In this document: in pieces, positions 36,944-45,525 of the stretch
How positions within the stretch are numbered: position 1 is the first letter of the stretch
Layout: every line of letters starts with the position of its first letter
Assembly: GCA_025358115.1 (NCBI GenBank)
Contig: JANYKQ010000092.1
Location: 1-57,006, forward strand
Source: Methanomicrobiales archaeon
Lineage (GTDB): Archaea > Halobacteriota > Methanomicrobia > Methanomicrobiales > Methanospirillaceae
Length of the DNA stretch: 57,006 nt
Reading direction: 5' to 3'
Position numbers and translations under genes: made by a program
Notes under the pieces: model-generated
Told to the model about the DNA's origin: nothing
What the model saw: only the letters and a program-made list of their open reading frames with translations
Database searches by the model: none

Positions 36944-37606
36944 ATGGAGCAGGTCAAGCCTACCCGGATGGAGCTGATGCGCAAGAAATCCCAGATCAAG
37001 CTTGCCGAGCAGGGCCGGGACCTCCTGCGGGAGAAGATGGATGCGCTGATCCAGGAATTTTTCAAAATCCTGAACACGGTCTCGAACACCCGCGACGAAC
37101 TCGAACTGGTCTCAAAGGAAGCAGACCTTGCCCTCATGATTGCCCAGGCGGTCGATGATCCGGTCACGCTCCAGTCCGCATCCTTTGCCACGCGGAAATC
37201 GATCACGGTCGATATCACCGGCAAGAACATCATGGGTGTCCCGGTCCCCGTTATCGAGAAGAAACGGATCTCGAAGAGCATGCTGGAACGGGGCTACGGC
37301 ATCATCTCCACGAGCGGGAGGATCGATGAGACCGCCGAGCGGTTCGAGGCCGAGCTGGACCTTCTCATCCAGCTCGCCGAGACCGAGACGGCGATGCGGC
37401 GGCTGGGGTCGGAGATCCAGAAGAACCGCCGGCGGGTCAATGCGCTCGAACAGATCCTGATTCCTGAACTCAAGGGCCAGGCGAAGTACATCAAGAACGC
37501 GATCGAGGAGCGGGAACGCGAGGATTTGTTCCGGTTGAAGAAGGTCAAGAGTATTTTAGAGCGGAAGAAGAAGAAGGCAAAGGAGAAGGCGGGGACCGGG
37601 AAGTGA
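36944..37606 (+). CDS. atpD: A-type ATP synthase subunit D (central stalk)
   Basis: 220 residues, long helical hairpin rich in charged residues, with the conserved PTRMELMRKKSQIKLAEQGRDLLREK start. It forms the rotating shaft within the head. The end is very basic (ILERKKKKAKEKAGTGK). Last gene of the operon. The stretch 37607-37674 holds no gene, and the next gene is convergent. Confidence 0.93.
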   Translation: MEQVKPTRMELMRKKSQIKLAEQGRDLLREKMDALIQEFFKILNTVSNTRDELELVSKEADLALMIAQAVDDPVTLQSASFATRKSITVDITGKNIMGVPVPVIEKKRISKSMLERGYGIISTSGRIDETAERFEAELDLLIQLAETETAMRRLGSEIQKNRRRVNALEQILIPELKGQAKYIKNAIEEREREDLFRLKKVKSILERKKKKAKEKAGTGK

Positions 37607-37674
37607 GTTTTCGATCTCCCCAGCTTTGATCACTCCTTTGCCGTAACCGTATTCAGTCTCCCGAAAGGCAGTCC

Positions 37675-38016
37675 CTACCGCGAAACCGCCCGGACCGCCG
37701 CCTCTTCGGTATCATACATGGAAATGATCTGGGAGAACCCGGACATGGAGAAGATATGGTCGACAAACGGGGCGAGAGCAAAGATCCCGAACCGGCCTCC
37801 CCCTGTTTTTACGGTCTTTGCGGTCTTGAGGATGATCCGGAGCCCGGAGCTGGAGATATATTTTGTACCTGAAAAATCGCAGAGCAGGGCCTTTGGTCCC
37901 CGGTTGGCGAGTTCATGGAGCTCGTGGTCCAGGGTCAGTGCAGCGACATGGTCGATCTGGAGGGGCATTACGACAATGGTAATCTCCCCGTTGATCCGTA
38001 CTCCGCATAAGGTCAT
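37675..38016 (-). CDS. STAS-domain anti-anti-sigma-like protein
   Basis: 113 residues, a single STAS domain. The phosphorylation site region FSGTKYISSSGLRIILKTAK holds the conserved Ser (56/57), and EAAVRAV ends the fold. In bacteria such proteins bind anti-sigma kinases; archaea lack sigma factors of that type, so a partner-switching role with another kinase is likely. No kinase or phosphatase is adjacent. Convergent with the end of the ATP synthase operon. Confidence 0.85.
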   Translation of the reverse strand: MTLCGVRINGEITIVVMPLQIDHVAALTLDHELHELANRGPKALLCDFSGTKYISSSGLRIILKTAKTVKTGGGRFGIFALAPFVDHIFSMSGFSQIISMYDTEEAAVRAVSR

Positions 38017-38138
38017 GATCTGCTGGTCCTCAGTTATGGTTCCTGGTACTCTCTTGTTTTCCGGCTCATTGAATAAAAGGTTAAGGGGCAGGTTTGGAGA
38101 AACAACGGAGCGGGGAATTTGTACTATTATTCATTTCA

Positions 38139-38345
38139 CTATTCTATTGGACCCGGGTTTTTCTCTTCATGAACCGGCATCCATGGATTCGGATCATACA
38201 TGACACAGCCAAACCATTCGATCCAGAACACGGGTAACGGGGGTTCCCGGATCATACCCCCGGCTTTGCAGAGGTAGGTGTGAAGGGATGTTATCTGCGT
38301 CTTTTTTATTGCGTGGATACAGGTTTCACATCGTTTTGCATGCAT
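38139..38345 (-). CDS. Small Cys-containing protein, possible zinc ribbon
   Basis: 68 residues. An N-terminal CETC pair followed by single cysteines (YLCKAGG, FGCVMY) suggests a small zinc or Fe-S site. The remainder is rich in Pro and Trp. No clear promoter or strong binding site was found, so I include it with caution. It has no shadowing gene on the other strand, and a run of tandem repeats begins just upstream of its start. Confidence 0.45.
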   Translation of the reverse strand: MHAKRCETCIHAIKKTQITSLHTYLCKAGGMIREPPLPVFWIEWFGCVMYDPNPWMPVHEEKNPGPIE

Positions 38346-38373
38346 TCAGAATAGTGAGACTGTAGGTTTTTTT

Positions 38374-38418
38374 GTATCATGTATTTTCGTATCATGTATT
38401 TTCGTATCATGTTTTTCT
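38374..38418. repeat. 15-bp tandem repeat, three units
   Basis: GTATCATGTATTTTC occurs twice in direct succession and is followed by a third, partial copy (GTATCATGTTTTT). AT-rich. It may be a slippage product or an upstream element of the small gene on the minus strand. Confidence 0.7.
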
Positions 38419-38470
38419 GATGGGTATTGGCGTCCCTCATGAGAATCCGATCAAGGTGAGGTGTTGACAT

Positions 38471-38594
38471 CTCAACCAGACTCTGATTGAAAAATTCTGT
38501 TCAGATCTCGATTGAAATTTCTCAACCGGACCTTGATTAAAAAATTTCAGGCAGACTCTGCCGGGAAATTTTCAATCGATGTCTGGTTGAAAAG
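38471..38594. repeat. Degenerate ~25-bp tandem repeats, cluster 1
   Basis: Five imperfect units of 24-27 bases sharing the consensus TTCAACCGGACYTTGATTGA followed by an A run. Within each unit the ends (TTCAA and TTGAA) are inverted copies, so units can pair. The same units occur at 39944-40094 and 40140-40286. There are no unique spacers, so it is not a CRISPR array. Confidence 0.65.
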
Positions 38595-38825
38595 TGTTCT
38601 TGGATCAACACTGACCTGATGGGGACATTACAACGGGACTTTAATAAAAAAAGATAGGGCGGGAGAACTCTCCCCCGCCCCGTTTGTTCTCATTGTGTTC
38701 CTTTGGACCGCTCCATCTGATCCAGAACCCGGACCAACTATGAGGTGTTCCGGGATGATCACGTTGGGGAGCATCCCTTCCCCGAGGAAGGCCCCGGTTA
38801 TGATTTTGTTCATTGTCCCTGGTTA

Positions 38826-39329
38826 TCATCCCAGTGCCGGTACCGTGTCTGCCCAGGTTTCGACCCTGCTCCGTATCGCCTCGTCCGAGAACGAGGTGAG
38901 TGTCACTTGTTCGCGGCTGAAGTTGACGAAGTAGATCTCACCGTTGGCATCGTGGCATTTGAGAGTGGCGGCGTACTTTTCGTTGTCAAGGTCCCTGACC
39001 GGTGTCCCGCCAAGAGCGGTTGCGATCGCGGTGTCAGCAACAATCTGGTTTGCGACACTCGTGAACGCTGCGATGGTTGGTGCACGGACCGAGATGAGGG
39101 CGATGACCTTCGCATCCGCGTTCTGGTAGAGGATCCGTGCGGTGTACCCCTGCTTGCTGCGTTCTACCGGGGGGTGGTTCACTCCCTGTGCATTATAAGA
39201 AACGCACTGGAAGGGGTTGTTCGTGATGACGCCCTGGACAATGTTGTCAAAGGCAGTCACATCTGCGAGCGGGTCGGCGAGCTTGCGGACTGCGCTCTTT
39301 GTGGTGTTGCTGGTGGTAAAGTCTGCCAT
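38826..39329 (-). CDS. Conserved 167-residue protein, unknown
   Basis: 167 residues starting MADFTTSNTTKSAVRKLADPL. The ATG at 39327-39329 has GGAGG 8 bases upstream on the minus strand; a longer frame to 39407 is an unlikely extension. Soluble, mixed alpha/beta, with VIALISVRAPTIAAFTSVANQIVADTAIATAL in the centre and many Thr, Ala and Asn. No motif recognised. The strong binding site and codon quality suggest it is well expressed. It stands alone between two groups of ~25-bp repeats. Possibly a member of a methanogen-specific family, or a self-assembling protein; unproven. Confidence 0.72.
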   Translation of the reverse strand: MADFTTSNTTKSAVRKLADPLADVTAFDNIVQGVITNNPFQCVSYNAQGVNHPPVERSKQGYTARILYQNADAKVIALISVRAPTIAAFTSVANQIVADTAIATALGGTPVRDLDNEKYAATLKCHDANGEIYFVNFSREQVTLTSFSDEAIRSRVETWADTVPALG

Positions 39330-39943
39330 GTTTTTTTCCTCCGTTTTTTGTTTTTCCTGAGAGATTCTCCGAACCTCTCCTGGTTGTCGCGGGGCGCCCT
39401 TTGACATACCAGTATGAGACGGGTTACTGGATGGGCTTTTATTATGAAACGGTTTTTTGGAAAAATGGCGGAATATTTGGGCAGTATCGGAGGTTTTGAT
39501 GGATTTATGCGGTTGGATGGGAGGAACATATTATGTTCCTCCGTCGGGAGATCTCGACAACCCGGAACATTTTTCCTGGATTTATTTAGCTCAGTTGGCC
39601 TTTTCCCAACTACTAATAATTACCAAAATCTGCCAAATTAGTAATTACATCGATGGAACATTTTTTTTAAAGCGCAATTCCGGGCCGGATTTTGAGTCAT
39701 TGAAGACCGTAGATGACGACTCCCTGACACCGTAAATTTTTCATTGATTTTCAGTAATTTTCAGGTTTATTATCCCACATTTTATCGTTGAGAAAACCAT
39801 CCTTCTGATTCAGATACCGGAGGCCTGCTGGACTACCCTTTTCGGTCGGTATATCTCCCCCGGTGATCCCAAAGCCGAACACGACTACTGGCACAACAGA
39901 ATCCTGAATAATGAGATCAGTTCCTGGTTTAAAACACCCATTT
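39330..39943. other. Intergenic region without a supported gene
   Basis: About 610 bases holding the promoter side of the 38826 gene and otherwise AT-richer sequence. Short open frames occur (for example 39414-39735) but have no binding site or family resemblance. It leads directly into repeat cluster 2. Confidence 0.4.
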
Positions 39944-40094
39944 TTCAACCAGACCCTGCTCAAAAAATTCCAATCGAACCTTGATTGAAAAAATATAACC
40001 AGACTTTGGTGAAAAATCTTCAACCGGATCTTGATTTGAATTTTCCGGGCAGACTTTGATTGCGATTTTTCATCAAATCCTGAATGAGAATCTT
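39944..40094. repeat. Degenerate ~25-bp tandem repeats, cluster 2
   Basis: Six imperfect head-to-tail units of 23-26 bases, starting TTCAACCAGACCCTGCTCAA and including CCAATCGAACCTTGATTGAA and TTCAACCGGATCTTGATTTG. Same consensus and orientation as clusters 1 and 3. Confidence 0.68.
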
Positions 40095-40139
40095 CCATCG
40101 CTAATATGATTACGTTTTTAAAAAAACGGTTAACGGATC

Positions 40140-40286
40140 AGTCAAACCCTGATGCCAAAATTTCAACCGGACCCTGCTCAAAAAAATTCAATCGCACCTT
40201 GCCTGAAAAATTTCAATCACACTTTGATTGAAAAAAGTAAACCGGACTTTGATAAAAAAAATTCGTCCGGTATTTTTCGATCTCAA
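40140..40286. repeat. Degenerate ~25-bp tandem repeats, cluster 3
   Basis: Five or six units, including TTCAACCGGACCCTGCTCAA, TTCAATCGCACCTTGCCTGA, TTCAATCACACTTTGATTGA and AAACCGGACTTTGATAAA. It ends about 75 bases beyond the atpI stop codon, which reads toward it. Confidence 0.68.
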
Positions 40287-40359
40287 ACTGTCAAGTCTTC
40301 CTTTACCGTTGCGGCCGGAGTACGATCCCTGCATTACAAAAGACAGTCTTTATTCCCCT

Positions 40360-42297
40360 TCACCCAATCCGTCCCCCCTCCTCCACAACCGCCTTCCGGA
40401 ACGGCTTATACACAACCCCCCCGCCCACATAAAACTTCGAGAAGAACTCAACAATATGCAGACGCATCGCGTGAATCGACGGGCTGAACAGGGCAAGCGC
40501 AATATTGAGTGCATGCAGCAGCAACGCCACAATGACACCGATAATCACGATCTCAAACGACTCGCCCAGCCGGTTCGCCACCATCGCGAGGATAACCGAT
40601 GCCATCCCGATCGCCATCAGGCGGGCATAGGAGAGAATGTTTCCCACCGTGCTCATCACCTCGATCGTGCCAAAGACGCCCGCCCCGTAGAGGATCATCG
40701 GCAGCGCAACCACGATAAGGATGACTGTGGGATACATCCCCGCATCGGGAACAATTCCCGCAAGCATCGCCATGAGCAGGATGATCCCGGTCAGCATCAG
40801 GAGCATCCCGGTCTTCTCCGAGAGATGCTTCCTGCTCTTCATGATGATCGCGTTGCGCATCCCCATGACGAGCCCCAAAAAGACATGCAGCACCCCGATA
40901 CTTATGGCAAGGATCAGCATGGGGATCATCGCCTCCACCCGGTTCCACGTGATGCCGAGGAAATGCACCGGGTGCAGCCAGCCCATCATCTCGCCGAAAT
41001 CACCGAAAAACTCCCCGAACAGGTACCCGAAGATGATGGTCGGGATCGATGAGATGAGAAGGATGTCGGCAACGCTTGCGGCAAAGGCAATGGTCCCGTA
41101 CAGTTTTTTGATGAGCAGCGCGATGAGAAGGATGACGATCCCGTACCCGATATCCCCCACCATGATCCCAAAAAAGAGCGGGAAGAAGACGGCAAGAACC
41201 GGGGATGGATCGATCTCCCGGTAGCGCGGGGGAGCAACGAGCTGCATGATCACCTCGAATGGTTTTACCCACCGGGGATTATCATAAAAGACGGGGGCTC
41301 CTTCCATCTCCTTTTCCGTTGTGTCGAGTTCCCTGACCACAACCCGGTCGGAGAACACATCGGAAAGGGATTTTTTCGCCCGCGGTAACTTTTTTTTGGG
41401 GATCCATCCCATGATGACAAAAGTATATTCCGAGAAGGCAAAGTTCGAAAAAGCTCCCAGCTCATCGTTCATATCCTCAAGGGCCTTTCTGAGTACAACC
41501 AGTTCCTGGTACCAGGAGGACGCAAGGTTCAGGAGATCCGCATCGATCTTTTTGATCTCGTCACCGGCCCGGAGCTTGTTCTCCTCGATGAGGGCAAACA
41601 TTTCAAAAAAGGGTTTTCCCATGTATTCCCGGGGCAGGCGCACCTCGTTCACATTCACCGAGTAGATGAAGGAGTGGACCTGCTCGGAATGGCGCTTGTT
41701 AAAGACCATGATGGCAGCAAGGGTCTCGGCATCCACGCTTGTCGAGGACATCTCGAACTGGTTGCTGGTTATGATATCGATCTCTTTCCTGATGATGTCC
41801 ACGACATCGCTGTGCTCTTTTAAGATCAGGAGGATCGTGACTTCGAATCCCTCGAGCATCGGCAGTTCGCGCTCGAGCGGCTGGAGGATGAAGAGGACCT
41901 TTGAGTACCGGTTTAAGGCAGTGATCGTTAAGGTGAGTTCACTCTTTCTCGCTGTGAGGTCACGGGTGGTAGTCTCAAGAGTGTGGATGATCTCCTGCGC
42001 CCGGGCCAGCACCTGGTCATGGTTCCGGCTCCGGAGTGTCTTTTGGATCTCGTCCTGGCGTATCGTGTCGTCACTGAGCGTGGGAAGTGTTGAAAAGATC
42101 CCGTTGATCTTACCCAGGACGGCAGCAACATCGTCTGCGGTGTCCAGTACCACTTTGTCGAGGGGGATCTCCACGGGAGAGACTGAGCGGGACACATCTT
42201 CGAGATGAAGGGTCCCTTCCTGGTACAGCAGGTCTACTACCTGGTTAAATGCCGGTTTTGGCCCGATAACCTGGATTCTCTTCATCTGCTGGAGCAT
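40360..42297 (-). CDS. atpI: A-type ATP synthase subunit I (membrane stator)
   Basis: 645 residues. The N-terminal cytoplasmic half (about 1-330) is helical and holds the stalks. The C-terminal half has seven or eight transmembrane helices that carry the ion half-channels (VFFPLFFGIMVGDIGYG, NILSYARLMAIGMASV, IVEFFSKFYVGGGV typical of the family). It meets subunit K to couple ion flow to rotation. ATG 42297 follows GGGGGGATCC; an ATG 4 codons on is an alternative. It follows atpH by 25 bases on the same strand, opposite to the other subunits. Confidence 0.92.
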   Translation of the reverse strand: MLQQMKRIQVIGPKPAFNQVVDLLYQEGTLHLEDVSRSVSPVEIPLDKVVLDTADDVAAVLGKINGIFSTLPTLSDDTIRQDEIQKTLRSRNHDQVLARAQEIIHTLETTTRDLTARKSELTLTITALNRYSKVLFILQPLERELPMLEGFEVTILLILKEHSDVVDIIRKEIDIITSNQFEMSSTSVDAETLAAIMVFNKRHSEQVHSFIYSVNVNEVRLPREYMGKPFFEMFALIEENKLRAGDEIKKIDADLLNLASSWYQELVVLRKALEDMNDELGAFSNFAFSEYTFVIMGWIPKKKLPRAKKSLSDVFSDRVVVRELDTTEKEMEGAPVFYDNPRWVKPFEVIMQLVAPPRYREIDPSPVLAVFFPLFFGIMVGDIGYGIVILLIALLIKKLYGTIAFAASVADILLISSIPTIIFGYLFGEFFGDFGEMMGWLHPVHFLGITWNRVEAMIPMLILAISIGVLHVFLGLVMGMRNAIIMKSRKHLSEKTGMLLMLTGIILLMAMLAGIVPDAGMYPTVILIVVALPMILYGAGVFGTIEVMSTVGNILSYARLMAIGMASVILAMVANRLGESFEIVIIGVIVALLLHALNIALALFSPSIHAMRLHIVEFFSKFYVGGGVVYKPFRKAVVEEGGRIG

Positions 42298-42322
42298 TGG
42301 ATCCCCCCCGGGCTGTGCCGGA

Positions 42323-42637
42323 CTACTCCATGGTCACGAAGCGTACAATCGCATCTGCAGCCAGGGGAATATTTTTCCTGCCGCTCTCTGCTGCAGCTTC
42401 TGCTTTACGCCCGGCATCCTGTCTCAACTCTCCTGCCTGGGCTTCTGCCTTCCCCTTCTCCCGCCAGTACATCTCTTGGGATGCCACTTTTCCTTCCGCA
42501 TTAGCCGTGCAGAGCAGGTTCTCCGCATCTGTTTTTGCTGCCGCAATCGTTGCTTCAATCCCGGCTCTCACCGTCTCAATCCTGGTTGCCACATCCTGTT
42601 CTTTTTCCCGTATCTGTTGCAGCAGTGTTTTTTCCAT
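42323..42637 (-). CDS. atpH: A-type ATP synthase subunit H (peripheral stalk)
   Basis: 104 residues, an Ala/Glu/Lys/Arg-rich coiled coil (EKEQDVATRIETVRAGIEATIAAAK) as in subunit H/G stalk proteins, which pair with subunit E. It ends with a short hydrophobic segment (IPLAADAIVRFV). AAGGGAG sits directly before the ATG. Directly upstream of atpI, giving an H-I unit separated from K-E-C-F-A-B-D. Confidence 0.82.
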   Translation of the reverse strand: MEKTLLQQIREKEQDVATRIETVRAGIEATIAAAKTDAENLLCTANAEGKVASQEMYWREKGKAEAQAGELRQDAGRKAEAAAESGRKNIPLAADAIVRFVTME

Positions 42638-42653
42638 CTCCCTTTTCCCCCCT

Positions 42654-42854
42654 TTACAGTCCGTGCTTGCGTTTCAGGACAGAGGTTACCCCGCACGGGG
42701 GTTTGCAGGAATCGGCTCGTGTCTTTCCGTCTTCTGCCGGTCCGCCACCCCGCAATTCACGCGCTTTCTGGGCTGCCTCCTCGATTCGCTGGCGGCATCT
42801 CCCCACGGCCGTATTTTTCAGGGCATTGATTGCGGTTAAAATGTCCTGGACCAT
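42654..42854 (-). CDS. Small helical protein upstream of atpH
   Basis: 66 residues. The first ~40 are amphipathic helix (QDILTAINALKNTAVGRCRQRIEEAAQKARELRGGG), and the rest is polar with two cysteines. GGAGGTG lies 14 bases before the ATG, rather far. A gap of 16 bases to atpH on the same strand suggests one transcript. It may be a small stalk-related protein or a leader ORF; I do not recognise a family. Confidence 0.45.
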   Translation of the reverse strand: MVQDILTAINALKNTAVGRCRQRIEEAAQKARELRGGGPAEDGKTRADSCKPPCGVTSVLKRKHGL

Positions 42855-43144
42855 TTTTTAAAGAGACACCTCCTGATATGTTCAATTGGTCTATACCATT
42901 GAAGGTGAATAAATAGTTTCTTCTAAGACCGCACGAGAATAACGCGAATTCTGGCAGGAATCACCCGGCGGGAGTTGCCAGTATGCAGGTATGAGGTAAC
43001 CAGCGGATGAGAACCGCCCGGGGTTTTTCCTGCGCTCTCCTTTTGGCTCTCACTACAATTCTTAAAAATTCTTAAGGGTAGATGTGCAGGCTGCTGCATC
43101 GCGATGCATCTGCATGTTCACCCCATACCGGGAAAAAGAGTTTT
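42855..43144. other. Intergenic region, promoter of the H-I unit
   Basis: 290 bases. A minus-strand TATA candidate (ACTATTTATTC near 42906-42916) precedes the H-I transcript. The remainder, toward the end of the DUF1646 gene, has no gene I can support. Confidence 0.35.
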
Positions 43145-44269
43145 TCAGGAAATGCCCAGGTACGTGGGAACGAAAAGGATTGCAAAGAAGACAAGCATCA
43201 GGGCAAACCCAAGAGGCAGGCCGTACCTTGCCCATTCTTTGCTGGTGATTCCCATCTTCCCCGCTGCTATGATATTGGGAATATTACCGGGAATCAGCAT
43301 CCCCCCGGCGATCAATAACCCCATCAGGGCGCTTTTTACCTGGAGCAGGGTGAGCTGCGGCCCGATCTCGGCTGCCGCGAGGGTCGCATTGTCGAGCACC
43401 GCCGACACAATATTTACCCAGAAGAGTCCCTCTGAAGGTATCTGGATAATATATTCCAGGATGAGCGGCTTGAATCCCTCTCCCAGGAATACGAGTGCCA
43501 TGATGAACAGGTAGACTTTGCCAGCCCGGATCACGACCTCGCGGACACTCTCGCGAACGAGGTTACATTCCAGCCCTTCTCCCCCGGCATTCCCCCGCTT
43601 TACGTAAACGACCCCAAGCATCCCAAGTGCAAGGATTCCGGGCACGATGTACCATCCCAGCAGGCCGAGGAGGAATCCGAACCCGGCATGGTACGGGTCG
43701 CCGGACAGTTTTGAGATAGCGATCGTGGAGAGCGGTTCTCCGAGCGGAGTGAGGGCTGCCCCAAGGCCGATGGAGAAACAGGAGATCACGGTAATGCCGA
43801 TCTTCTCCTGCCGTCCCAGCGGAAGTGAACAGACAATCTCGACAAGGATGATGGCTGCGAGAATTGCCGAGATGATGCTCGAGACAAGGCCGAGACCGCA
43901 GATCAGGAAGAACACGATGATCCCCAGGGGCACCCGGCTCACCATCGCCTGGATGGCCGCGTGGATCCGCTTATGGGCAAAACAGATTACAAGGCCCATG
44001 ATGAGGACTATCTGGACAATGCCTATGGGTATGCCGGCAATGGTCGTGATCATGACCGGAGCAGTAAACGCCTCAAGAATTATTGCCGGCGTCCATCCGA
44101 ATGTCTCCCCGTGCAGGGATGCAAAACTGGCAACACTCAGTGCAGCAATTCCGCAGAGGAAGAGAAAGATCTCAAGGTTCTCTTCTATCTTTTTGATCCT
44201 GAACGGGAAGACCAGTACGATGACAAATATGCACACGAGCAGGATGTTGACGATCATGAGCTGTTCCAT
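43145..44269 (-). CDS. DUF1646 putative cation transporter
   Basis: 374 residues from ATG 44269 (GTG at 44287 is an alternative), with 10-11 transmembrane helices. It belongs to the DUF1646 family within the ion transporter superfamily (NhaD/ArsB-like). Segments such as GLGAALTPLGEPLSTIAISKL and VSAVLDNATLAAAEIGPQL resemble the paired discontinuous helices of that superfamily, where D-N-A-T contributes to the ion site. Likely a Na+/H+ antiporter or similar. No partners adjacent. It is divergent from the HEAT protein gene, with ~285 bases between. Confidence 0.8.
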   Translation of the reverse strand: MEQLMIVNILLVCIFVIVLVFPFRIKKIEENLEIFLFLCGIAALSVASFASLHGETFGWTPAIILEAFTAPVMITTIAGIPIGIVQIVLIMGLVICFAHKRIHAAIQAMVSRVPLGIIVFFLICGLGLVSSIISAILAAIILVEIVCSLPLGRQEKIGITVISCFSIGLGAALTPLGEPLSTIAISKLSGDPYHAGFGFLLGLLGWYIVPGILALGMLGVVYVKRGNAGGEGLECNLVRESVREVVIRAGKVYLFIMALVFLGEGFKPLILEYIIQIPSEGLFWVNIVSAVLDNATLAAAEIGPQLTLLQVKSALMGLLIAGGMLIPGNIPNIIAAGKMGITSKEWARYGLPLGFALMLVFFAILFVPTYLGIS

Positions 44270-44553
44270 AGTCCAGAAGTCCTGCACAGAAGTGCGGTTG
44301 GATATATGTTCACCTGCCGATCACAAAACAGTAATCCCCCGGAGCAATGCCCCACCCGCCGGATCCCTGCCAGTATACGATAATCTGTTCGTCTTTCCCG
44401 TGGGAAAAATCCTCGTTAAACTCATTTTCCCGGACGAGGAATTTCGTTAAAAAGTTCACCGGTGGTACTGAACTTCAGGGAAATGTTCATCCGTTTCTCC
44501 TGAGGACTATTCCCTCGTAACAAAGAACAACACACAATCCATTTATCTCTCTC

Positions 44554-45525
44554 GTGACAAAGTATCCTCAGATGGGTTTTCTCCCGCCGGTCTTCAGGTA
44601 CAGGCGCCTCCTTTACCTTATGGTGCCCATTGTGGTGGAACTGGCCTTTTTTGAAAATTTCAATCCCGCAGGGCTCCTTGGGCCGGATGTGAAAAAACTG
44701 AAAAACCGGTGGGACGTGGCAGGTCTTGCCCGCCTGCTGGACAATAAGGATCCCCAGGTCCAGTATGAAGCGGCGGAAGCGCTGGGCAATATCGGCGATG
44801 AAAAAGCGGTCGGCCCCCTCATCACTGCGTTAAAACGCGATGAGTTCAGCGGTGTGCGGTGGAAGGCGGCAGAAGCGCTCTCAAAGATCGGGAATCCCGC
44901 GGTAGGGCCGCTCATCGCAGCTCTGCAGTACCCGGATGATGATGTCCGGTGGAAAGCAGCAATTGCGCTGGGAGAGATCGGGAACCCGGATGCAGTTGCC
45001 CCTCTCATAGTGCTCCTCTCCGATGCGGACCGGTTCGTGAGAAGCCGGGCTGCGCACGCCCTGAGTATGATTGGCGAACCGGCAGTCCCCTCCCTGATTG
45101 CAGCCCTCAGCAACAGCGATCCCGGTGTCCGGTGGGGGTCTGCCCTTGCCCTGGGGAAGATAAAAAATCCTCTGGCAGTTGAGCCGCTGATTCTTGCGCT
45201 TGCGGATGAACAGGTCATGGTGCGGGCAGAAGCTGCATCTGCGCTTGCCTCTATCGGTACTCCCGCTCTCGCCCCCCTGCTGGGTTTTTTGAAGAGTGCC
45301 CGGGGGGAGCCCCGCGTCGAGGTGATGACTGCAATCGGGGAACTGAAGAACGCCGATGCGATCGAGCCTCTTGTCCAGTTGCTGGAGAATGCGGATGAGG
45401 GCGAGCGGCAGGCAATCGCTGATGCACTCGATGCGATACTGATCCCCACGGTTGAGCCCATGATCCGCAGGATCCGGGATGGAAACACAAAAAAAGAATG
45501 TAATGGCAACGGACTGAGGAAATAA
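44554..45525 (+). CDS. EZ-HEAT-repeat protein
   Basis: 323 residues from GTG 44554; ATG 44572 is equally possible, and neither has a clear binding site. A short hydrophobic stretch near the N-terminus (about 18-32, RLLYLMVPIVVELAFF) may anchor it. Then about eight HEAT repeats of ~31 residues (AAEALGNIGDEKAVGPLITAL and variants) form a scaffold. It ends with a 1-base overlap (TAATG) with a second HEAT gene, so the two are coupled. Confidence 0.82.
   Translation: MTKYPQMGFLPPVFRYRRLLYLMVPIVVELAFFENFNPAGLLGPDVKKLKNRWDVAGLARLLDNKDPQVQYEAAEALGNIGDEKAVGPLITALKRDEFSGVRWKAAEALSKIGNPAVGPLIAALQYPDDDVRWKAAIALGEIGNPDAVAPLIVLLSDADRFVRSRAAHALSMIGEPAVPSLIAALSNSDPGVRWGSALALGKIKNPLAVEPLILALADEQVMVRAEAASALASIGTPALAPLLGFLKSARGEPRVEVMTAIGELKNADAIEPLVQLLENADEGERQAIADALDAILIPTVEPMIRRIRDGNTKKECNGNGLRK

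Noticed and set aside
39751-40098. 115-codon minus-strand frame across repeat cluster 2
   Set aside because: Its translation is simply the repeats read through; no start signals.
38471-40286. CRISPR array
   Set aside because: Repeats are degenerate and directly adjacent, without unique spacers, and no cas genes are in the window.
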